DNA from: Kiritimatiellia bacterium
GTDB lineage: Bacteria > Verrucomicrobiota > Kiritimatiellia > RFP12 > UBA1067
NCBI GenBank assembly: GCA_017450695.1
Contig: JAFSTA010000284.1
Location: forward strand, 1-34,105
Direction of reading: 5' to 3'
DNA length: 34,105 nucleotides
Part shown: positions 8,178-16,006 of the stretch, piece after piece
How the letters are laid out: each line of letters begins with the position of its first letter
Numbering within the stretch: position 1 is the stretch's first letter
The notes under the pieces: generated by a model
The model's input: the letters and a program-made list of their open reading frames with translations, nothing else
What the model was told of the DNA's origin: nothing
Database searches by the model: none
Program-made: the position numbers and the translations under genes

Positions 8178-8243
8178 CATCCTTTCTGTATTCAACGATG
8201 TTTTGTTGTTTGTGGGCAGGGAACGTAACAGAGGAAAAAAACT

Positions 8244-11200
8244 ATGAACAAGATTGCACTCCTGTTTTTGGCGTGGACGGCTACCTCTTTTTCCGTGTTG
8301 GCGGAGACGAGGACTTGGTTGTCGGGCGCAACCGGGGATTTCAACGCCCCGGAGAACTGGAAGAACAATGAAGTTCCGGGAACGAACGACATCGCGAACA
8401 TGAGCGGTGGTTCGGCGACGATTTCCGAGGGCATGAACATTTCGGTGAACTACTTGAACATCGCCAGGACGAACACGTTCGATGTGGTGCAGACTGGCGG
8501 ATCGCTCACGGTCCTCTCGACCAGTGGCAGCAGTGACCCCGGTTTCAAGGTCGCGCGCGGCGAAGACAAAGCGAACACTGGTGCGATTGGCAGTTATACG
8601 CTTTCCGGCGGTACGGTCTTTGTGCCTGACTCACGTGTTTCGATCGGGAACAACGGTGTCGGGACGATGACCATTTCCGGTACGGGCAAACTCGTCACGC
8701 GCTATCGCGTGGTACTCTCGCGGTTGGAACATGGCGTGGGAACACTCATCGTAGCAAACGGCGGTACGATCATCGCACCTGTGATCGAGCTGCTCCGTCT
8801 CAACGTGGCCAATCTCACCTTCGACGGCGGCACCTACTGCGCCACCAACACCAGCGGGTATAGCACGCCGAACGATATGTTCCTTGCCGGAGCGTCCGGC
8901 ACCTATGTGACCATCGGCGACGGCGGCGCCGTTTTCGACACCGCAGGGTACGACTGCACAATCTCCCTTCCGCTGGTCGCGCCGGCGGACGGTGTGCAGG
9001 GGGGGGGTATCACCCGCCGGGATTGAGAAAACCGGCGCGGGGATCTTGCGGCTGACGGCCACGAACACCTACGCTGGTCCCACGATCGTGAGCGCGGGTA
9101 CGCTGGTGGCGGAGACTCCGGCGGCTCTGCCCAACTACGCGACGGCGGGCATGGTGACGGTGAAGAGCGGCGCGCGTCTGCTGCTCGGTTCGGCGTGGAC
9201 GGAGACGGAAGCGACGGCCCTGCGCGCAAGCGCGGTGATAGAAGCGGGTGCTTTACTCGACCGCGGCGTGTACGACACCTCGTCGGGAGACATCACGGTG
9301 TCAGAGAACCTGAACCTGACGGCGGGACTGGAGAAGTACGGCGCGAACACTCTCTTCCTGACGGGAGTGAACACGTTGGGCGGCAACGCAAAGGTACACG
9401 CAGGGACGCTGCAGGCGGACTTCGGGCAGGGGCTGGACGCGAACTACGCGGTGGAGCTTCTGGGCGGGGCGCTCTCCAGCGCGAACGGTTCCATCACGGC
9501 GGGAATCGGAACGGGCGCGGGGCAGATCGCGCTTCCGTCGGGGTGTACGCCCGCCTTCACCGCGAAGGGCGTTCCGCTGACCGTCAAACTCGGCAACACC
9601 GACAATCCGATCTCCTTCGGCAGTGCGCTCTATCCGGCGACCTCCCTGATCCTGAACACCGCCGAGGCGAACCAGAAGATCACGTTCGCCAATTCGCTGA
9701 ACGTCAACGGAAAGACCGCCTCGATCACCGTCAACAAGGGAAACGCCGCGATTACGGGTATGCTCACCAACTCCACCCCGGAATGTACGCTGGAGAAACG
9801 CGGTTCCGGCACGCTCTCGCTGGAAGGTCCGATCCAAATCCGGCGGCTCAACACTCACGCCGGCACGACCATCCTCAACACCCAAACTGCGAACGTGTTC
9901 GGGATGCTGAATGTCAACGACGGTTCGCTTCTCACCGCCACGAACCAGACCATCTCCGTCACCCAGAACCTGAACGTTGTAGTCGGAACGCTCCTGCTGA
10001 AAGACTGCGCGGTCACGAACGTGCAATCGTTTACCACCGGAAACAGTGAAGCGAACAACGCCAAGACGAAGAAAGTCATTTTCGACGGCGGGACGGCATA
10101 CGGGAAGACGCTCTATGCGGGAAGCGCCAACTGCGGCAACGGCGAAATCGAAATCGGGAATGGAGCGAACCTCTCGTTCGACAAGATCTACGTGCGCGGC
10201 GGGACAATCACCCAAAACGGCGGAACGATCACCGGCCGTAACGGAGGTGATACATTCCACATCGGGCAAAACACCAACGGCACCTACCTGTTGAACAACG
10301 GGATTCTGAATAGTTCCTACCACTTTCAGGTCGGACTTGACAAAGGACTTGGAGTTGTCCGCCAAAAGGGCGGAACGAACACGGTTCTTGGCGTATGTTC
10401 CATCGGTTGGGGCGCGAACTCCACAGGCGAGGTCTATGTAACGGGCGGCGTCCTGCGCGAGCCGGTCGCGAAGAACTTCCGAGTGGGCGAGGGCGGTGTC
10501 GGTTATCTGGAGGTCAGCGAGAAAGGCGAAGTACAAACCGGAGAGACGCGCCTGAGTCTCGCGCACGAGGGTAATACCGGTGCGGCCGGACGCGTCCTGC
10601 TCGGCTACGGCGGCACGATCGAGGCCACGACGGTTGCTGGAAACAACGGCAAGAACGGCTGCTACTCCGAGTTCTTCTTCAACGGCGGTACGCTCCGCGC
10701 CACAACGACCGCGCCCGCCAAGTACCTCTACAACCTGACGGCGTTTGGCATGGGCGAGCTGGGCGGAACGATCGACACGAACGGACGCGACCTCATCCTC
10801 AGCAACGCGCTCACCGCCACTTCGTCCGTGCTACCGAGCGGCGTGGGGTTGACCCACCGCTGGAGCTTCAACGGCGACCTGAAGGACAGCATCGGCGGCC
10901 AGGACGCGACGGCGTACGTGTATATGTTTACGAACGGCAACAGCGAACTCGCTCTCACGCCAGCGGAAGGTAGTAAGAAGAAGTCGTATGTCAATCTCGG
11001 TTCGAACATCCTTCCCCGCGATGGCTCCGCCGCCACGATTGAGGTTTGGGCGACACAACGTGAGGACAGGAGCTTCAGCCGCATCTTTGATATTGGTGTC
11101 AACGGGAATGACTACCTGACCATGAGTTGGACGAAGAGCGGTGGTATCAACACAGACATGATCCGAATCCGTAATGGTGAGCCGTCTGTTTCGGACAAGA

Positions 11201-12075
11201 TGGCGCCGTACACGCTCGGTACGGAGTTCCACATCGCCTTTGTGTTGGAACCGCTTCCGAATGACGGAAGATGGGTTGCGACAGCCTACAAGCAGGATGC
11301 CACGACTGGAGAGACCTTGAAGACCGTGTCCTTCACGAACGAGACGTGGACGCTCCCTTCGTTGGCGCAGACCTACTGCTATCTCGGACGTTCCGTGCAG
11401 AGTGACAATGACGCCGCCGCGAACTACAACGAGATGCGCGTGTGGAACCGTGCGTTGTCGGAGGAGGAACTGACCGCGAACGCGCTGGCGGGACCGGACG
11501 CCTTGCCACTCCTCACCTTTGTCAAGAAGGGCGCGGGACGCCTCACGCTTACCGGCGCGAACACGTATGCGGTCGATACCCGCGTGGAATCCGGAACGCT
11601 CGCGCTGGGCGCAAACTCCTCGTTACCCTCTTCCACGGGCGTCGAGTTGGTGGACGGCGCGACGCTGGCGCTCGGCGGCAACTCGCAGACGGTTGCGTCG
11701 TTGACCGGAGAGGGCACCGTTTCGGGCGGGACGCTCGTTGTCACCGGCGAGATCAACCCCGGCACGAACGCGACGGAGGCGGCGACGCTGACCTTCAACG
11801 ACGCGAGCGTTTCGGGAACGCTGACGCTGGACGCGACGGAGAACGAGATCGACAGCATCGAATGCACGTCGGGCGTCTTTGACCTGAGCGGCCTGACCCT
11901 GCAAATCAACAACCTCGAAGCGCTGACGGGGGCGAGCTACACGCTGGCGACCTCCGTCCACGGCCTCAGCGGGCAGTTCGCGGGTGCGAACGTGGCCAAT
12001 ACGCCGTGGCGCATCAGCTACAGCGCGAACGCCGTGAAGCTCTCCCGTGGCGGCACGATCTTCATGGTTCGGTGA
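8244..12075 (+). CDS. Giant secreted beta-strand-repeat/LamG surface protein, frame-shifted at G9
   Basis: Read as one gene with a single shift at a run of nine G (8999-9007). The first frame (260 codons, signal peptide 1-20) ends at 9026, and the second frame carries on from the tract to 12075. With eight G the reading is continuous (about 1276 residues) and the protein runs through the junction into a canonical repeat. Repeats of the autotransporter-associated beta-strand type begin with IEKTGAG (~260), LEKYGAN (~362), LEKRGSG (~515) and FVKKGAG (~1091). A LamG-like module (THRWSFNGDLKD to RVWNRALSEEEL) spans ~870-1077. No outer-membrane barrel follows; the chain ends in GGTIFMVR. It is a paralogue of the gene at 12265. 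Either the copy is switched off by phase variation, or the ninth G is a sequencing/assembly error. Function is presumably surface adhesion or glycan binding. Confidence 0.8.
8999..9007 (+). repeat. Poly-G tract (G9) inside surface-protein gene
   Basis: Nine consecutive G around codon 252. Nine G put the downstream 1000+ codons out of frame; eight would restore it. This is the textbook structure of a slipped-strand contingency tract. Confidence 0.8.
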
Positions 12076-12081
12076 GGTAAA

Positions 12082-12101
12082 CCGCGCCGTTTCCGGCGCG
12101 G
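12082..12101. terminator. Hairpin after first surface-protein gene
   Basis: A perfect 8-bp stem CCGCGCCG / CGGCGCGG with loop TTTC starts 6 nt after the stop codon. No T-run follows. The same stem, with the complementary loop GAAA, follows the paralogous gene at 15982-16001. Confidence 0.5.
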
Positions 12102-12103
12102 CG

Positions 12104-12214
12104 CAGAACCCGTCGGCGTGTGGGAGTGCGGGGCGCGGCGCAGAACCCGACGGCGTGTGGGAGTGCGGGGCGCGGCGCAGAACCGGGTGACGCGGGGAAA
12201 CGGCGCAGAACCGG
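12104..12214. repeat. 37-bp tandem repeat between the two paralogues
   Basis: The word CAGAACCCG starts at 12104 and 12141 and again, diverging, at 12178, a strict 37-nt period, with a further shortened unit at 12206. The first two units differ by about one base. Related GCGCAGAAC / GGGGCGGCG words occur at about 20078-20150. It is GC-rich and non-coding. Confidence 0.7.
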
Positions 12215-12229
12215 TGGCGTACCGGGGTG

Positions 12230-12244
12230 CGGGGCGTAGCCCCG
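12230..12244 (+). promoter_or_regulatory. Hairpin just upstream of esterase-fusion ribosome site
   Basis: CGGGGC / GCCCCG stem with a GTA loop ends 10 nt before AGGAA (12254-12258) of the next gene. It could influence translation or be the last unit of the repeat array; nothing proves a role. Confidence 0.35.
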
Positions 12245-12264
12245 TCCATTTGCAGGAAATCAGA

Positions 12265-15200
12265 ATGAAGATCGCGTTTGCCATTTTCGCCTTGCTCGGC
12301 GGTTTTGCGACAGCCGGTGAACTGCCGGAGCTGTTGCGCACGGTGGCGGGCGATCCGGTCACGACCGTGCAACAGTGGGAGGCGGTTCGGCGGCCGGAAC
12401 TCCTCCAGACCTTCACCACGAACGTCTTCGGCGTTCGTTCCGTCGAGCGTCCGGCTTCTCTGACCTTCGAGCAGGCGGGAACGAACCGCGTGATGGTCGA
12501 GGGACGCGCCATCCGGAAGCTGATCGACATCCGCTATTCGGGACCGGGGGGCAACGGTTGCATCCGCGTCCACGCCTTCATCCCGATCCGTTCCACCCCC
12601 GCCCCCGGTTTCCTGCTGATCTGCAACCGCGATCCGGAGGCGAACATCGATCCGGAGCGCATCCAGAAAAGTCCCTTCTGGCCCGTCGAGGAGGTCGTCG
12701 CGCGCGGCTATGCCGCGCTCGCCTTTTACAACGGCGATGTCTGCCCGGACCGTTCCACCGGTTTCACCGTCGGCGTCCATGCGATCTTCGAACCGGATCC
12801 CTCCGTGCGAACGGAAGAGAGCTGGGCGACGATCTCCGCCTGGGCGTGGGGCGCGAGCCGCGTGATGGACTGGATCGAGACCGAACCGCTGCTGGACGCG
12901 GCGCACATCGCGGTGATCGGTCATTCGCGTGGTGGCAAGACCGCGCTCTGGACGGGCGCGACCGATCCGCGTTTCGCATTCGTGATCTCCAACGATTCGG
13001 GGTGTACCGGAGCCAAGCTCAACCACATGGATTTGCCCTCTTCCGAATCGATCGCCTCCATCACGCGCAGTTTCCCGCACTGGTTCTGCACGCGGTACAA
13101 CAGCTTTGCCGGGCAGGAGTTTGAAATGCCTTTCGACCAGCACGAGCTGCTGGCGTTGGTCGCGCCGCGTCTGCTGGCGGTCGGTTCCGCGTCGCAGGAC
13201 AACTGGGCGGGACAACGGGGCGAGCTTGCCTCGGCGGTCTTCGCCTCCCCCGCGTGGGAACTCTACGGAAAGCGCGGCATAGTCGGGACGAACTTCCCGC
13301 CCGCCGAACTGCCGATGCAGGAGGGCAACATCAGCTATCATCTGCGCAGTGGCGGACACAATCTCGTCCTCTACGACTGGAACCGGTACATGGATTTTGT
13401 GGATCGTCACGGCTGGTGCTTCACGCCCGTGGTTGACCACGCGCTTTCGTTCGACACCACCTCCGGCGACCAGCACCACGCGACCAATCTGGTAAGCGCG
13501 GGCGGCTTGCTGAAATTCGGATCCAACACGCTGACGTTGGACGGAACGAATCTGCTCGGCGGCGATACGCTGGTGTGCGGCGGAACGCTCTGCGCCGACT
13601 GGGGCGCGGGGCTGGACAGCAATCACGCCGTACGGTTGCGCGGCGGTTGCCTGTCGAGTCCGTCCGGGGAAATCGCGGGACGGCTGGGGACTGGCGCGGG
13701 CGAAGTGTCGTTTGTTCCGGGTATGGCATCCGGCTTCACGGCAAAAGGTGTTCCGTTGAGCGTAAACCTCGGCGAGACGGGGCGCCCGCTCGTCTGGGGT
13801 TCGGAGCATTTCGCGCCCTCTTCGCTGGTGTTGAACAGCGAAGAGGCCGACGCGCCACTCGCGTTCTGTACGCCGCTGGATCTGTACGGGAATGCGGCGG
13901 TCATCTCTTCTGCGGCGAATGCCGTGGCGTTGCGTGGAGAGATTACCGATTCAATGGGAACCGGGAGCCTGTTGATCGGCGGAGGGAAGATCGACCTCTG
14001 CGCATCGAGCGCGTTTCCCCTGCTGCGGATCGCAGACGAAAAAGGGGTGTTCACGGTCACGAACGGCGCGACGCTCGCGGTCACGCGGTTGGTTGCCAGC
14101 AACGGCACAGTGCGCGTGGCGGAATCCGCCACCCTCCGCACTTCGTCCGGCGGCAATTCCGTGCAGGTCGGGGTGGGCGACACTGCCACGCTGGAACTGA
14201 ACGGCGGCACCTTGGATGCCTCCTACCATTTCCAGTTGGGACTGGCAAAAGGCAGCGGCATCTTCCGTCAGACGGCGGGAACGACAACCGTACACGGCGT
14301 GACGAGCATCGGACATGACGAGGGTAGTTACGGAAACGCCTCCGTCACCGGCGGCGTCTGGAGTCAACCGGTCGCGAAGAATTTCCGTGTCGGCGAATGG
14401 GGCGAGGGTTATCTGGAGGTTTCGGGATCGGGTACCGTGCGGTGCGGGACGCTGGCTCTCAGGCTTGCGGATTACGCGAAGTCGAGCGGACGTGTCGTGT
14501 TGAAAACCGGCGGTCTCATCGAGACACCCAAGATCATCGGCGGTCTCGGCGAGAAACGCGAATTCCTGTTCGACGGCGGCACGTTGTGTGCGACCGGCTC
14601 TTCGGAGAGTTATCTTTCGGGGTTGACGCAATTCGCGATGAGCGAGCGCGGCGGCGCGGTGGATACCGCCGGACACGACATCACGTTCACACAACCCCTG
14701 ACGGCAGCTCGGCTGGCACCTCGGATGGAGGATGCCTTGGTACACCGATGGCGGTTCAACGGCGACTTGACGGATTGCGCCGGAGGGCAGAATGCGACCG
14801 CCGTGGGAAATGTTTCCTTCGTGGATGGGTGCGCCCGTCTCTCCGGCGGTGTTTTCGGCACCTCCTACCTGAATCTCGGCGCGAACGCCCTTCCCAAAAA
14901 CGGAAAGCCGGTGACGCTGGAGATTTGGGCGACGCAACGGGCGATACAGGACTGGAGCCGCATCTTCGATTTCGGGAAGGGAAGCGCGAACGCGAATTAC
15001 GTGACGATGACGTGGACGAAGGGGAGCGACATCCAGACGGACATGGTCCGCATCTACAACGGCGCCCCTTCGCAGTCCAACCACATGGCGCCGTACACGC
15101 TCGGTACGGAGTACCACATCGCCTTTGTGCTGGAGCCGCTTCCGAACGAAGACGGCTGGTTGGCTACCGCCTACAAGCAGGATGCCGTCACGGGCGCGAC

Positions 15201-15975
15201 ACTCGCGAAGTATGCGTTCACGAACGACACTTGGTCGCTTGCCTCGCAAGATCTCGACACCTGTTACCTCGGCCACTCGCGCCAGTCCGGCAACCACGAC
15301 GCTTCGGCGGACTACAACGAGGTTCGCGTCTGGAACCGCGCCTTGTCGGAAGAGGAACTGACCACCAGCGTTTTGGCGGGGGCAGATTGTTCTCCGCCAC
15401 CACCGGGAATGCGCGTGTTGGAAAAGCACGGGGAAGGCGTGTTGACCCTGACGGGAACAAACAGCTACGCGGCCGATACCCGCGTGACAGGCGGTACGCT
15501 CGCGTTGGCTGCCGATGCACAGATGCCGGAGAGTGGCGCAGTCGTGCTGGCGAACGGTGCGACGCTGGCGCTCGGCGGCAACTCGCAGACGGTCGCCGCG
15601 CTGACCGGCGCGGGGACCGTTTCGGGCGGGACGCTCGTTGTCACCGGCGGGATCAACCCCGGCACGAACGCGACGGAGACAGCGGCGCTGACCTTCAACG
15701 ACGCGAGCGTTTCGGGAACGCTGACGCTGGACGCGATGACGAATACAATCGACCGCATCGTCTGCACGTCGGGTGTTTTGGACCTGAGCGGGCTGCCCCT
15801 GCAAATCAACGACCTCGCCGCGTTGACGGGGGCAAGCTATACGCTGGCGACCTCCGTCCACGGTTTCACCGGGCAGTTCGCCGGTGCGAACCTGGCGGGT
15901 ACGCCGTGGCGGCTCGCGTACCGTCCCCACGCAGTCCTGCTCATCCGGGGAGCCTCCACGCTCCTCATCCGGTGA
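12265..15975 (+). CDS. CE15-type glucuronoyl esterase fused to beta-strand-repeat/LamG surface protein
   Basis: 1236 residues starting at ATG 12265 (AGGAA 6 nt upstream). A frame extending further upstream runs through the tandem repeats and has no signal sequence at its head. Residues 1-17 are a signal peptide. Residues ~20-390 are an alpha/beta-hydrolase of the CE15 type: nucleophile S221 in GHSRGGK, the following NDSGCTGAK block, and H365 in RSGGHNL. CE15 enzymes cleave ester links between glucuronoxylan and lignin or other alcohols. From ~405 the protein is paralogous to the product of the gene at 8244: beta-strand repeats (LLKFGSN ~415, LEKHGEG ~1051), a LamG-like module at ~825-1035, and a tail ending in GASTLLIR. 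No membrane barrel is present. The architecture suggests an esterase displayed at the surface on an adhesive scaffold. Promoter not evident; it may depend on read-through from the gene at 8244. Confidence 0.88.
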   Translation: MKIAFAIFALLGGFATAGELPELLRTVAGDPVTTVQQWEAVRRPELLQTFTTNVFGVRSVERPASLTFEQAGTNRVMVEGRAIRKLIDIRYSGPGGNGCIRVHAFIPIRSTPAPGFLLICNRDPEANIDPERIQKSPFWPVEEVVARGYAALAFYNGDVCPDRSTGFTVGVHAIFEPDPSVRTEESWATISAWAWGASRVMDWIETEPLLDAAHIAVIGHSRGGKTALWTGATDPRFAFVISNDSGCTGAKLNHMDLPSSESIASITRSFPHWFCTRYNSFAGQEFEMPFDQHELLALVAPRLLAVGSASQDNWAGQRGELASAVFASPAWELYGKRGIVGTNFPPAELPMQEGNISYHLRSGGHNLVLYDWNRYMDFVDRHGWCFTPVVDHALSFDTTSGDQHHATNLVSAGGLLKFGSNTLTLDGTNLLGGDTLVCGGTLCADWGAGLDSNHAVRLRGGCLSSPSGEIAGRLGTGAGEVSFVPGMASGFTAKGVPLSVNLGETGRPLVWGSEHFAPSSLVLNSEEADAPLAFCTPLDLYGNAAVISSAANAVALRGEITDSMGTGSLLIGGGKIDLCASSAFPLLRIADEKGVFTVTNGATLAVTRLVASNGTVRVAESATLRTSSGGNSVQVGVGDTATLELNGGTLDASYHFQLGLAKGSGIFRQTAGTTTVHGVTSIGHDEGSYGNASVTGGVWSQPVAKNFRVGEWGEGYLEVSGSGTVRCGTLALRLADYAKSSGRVVLKTGGLIETPKIIGGLGEKREFLFDGGTLCATGSSESYLSGLTQFAMSERGGAVDTAGHDITFTQPLTAARLAPRMEDALVHRWRFNGDLTDCAGGQNATAVGNVSFVDGCARLSGGVFGTSYLNLGANALPKNGKPVTLEIWATQRAIQDWSRIFDFGKGSANANYVTMTWTKGSDIQTDMVRIYNGAPSQSNHMAPYTLGTEYHIAFVLEPLPNEDGWLATAYKQDAVTGATLAKYAFTNDTWSLASQDLDTCYLGHSRQSGNHDASADYNEVRVWNRALSEEELTTSVLAGADCSPPPPGMRVLEKHGEGVLTLTGTNSYAADTRVTGGTLALAADAQMPESGAVVLANGATLALGGNSQTVAALTGAGTVSGGTLVVTGGINPGTNATETAALTFNDASVSGTLTLDAMTNTIDRIVCTSGVLDLSGLPLQINDLAALTGASYTLATSVHGFTGQFAGANLAGTPWRLAYRPHAVLLIRGASTLLIR

Positions 15976-15981
15976 TGGAAA

Positions 15982-16001
15982 CCGCGCCGGAAACGGCGCG
16001 G
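15982..16001. terminator. Shared hairpin between convergent surface-protein genes
   Basis: CCGCGCCG / CGGCGCGG with a GAAA loop fills most of the 31-nt gap between two convergent genes (stops at 15975 and 16007). Being symmetrical it could stop transcription from both sides, although it lacks a T-run. Confidence 0.6.
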
Positions 16002-16006
16002 GAGTA

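Noticed and set aside
8244-12075. Classical type V autotransporter
   Set aside because: The beta-strand repeats are present but there is no C-terminal ~280-residue membrane barrel ending in an aromatic residue; the chain ends in MVR.
12118-12264. Upstream extension of the esterase fusion
   Set aside because: It translates the 37-bp tandem repeats, lacks a ribosome site, and would bury the signal peptide; ATG 12265 has AGGAA at the right distance.
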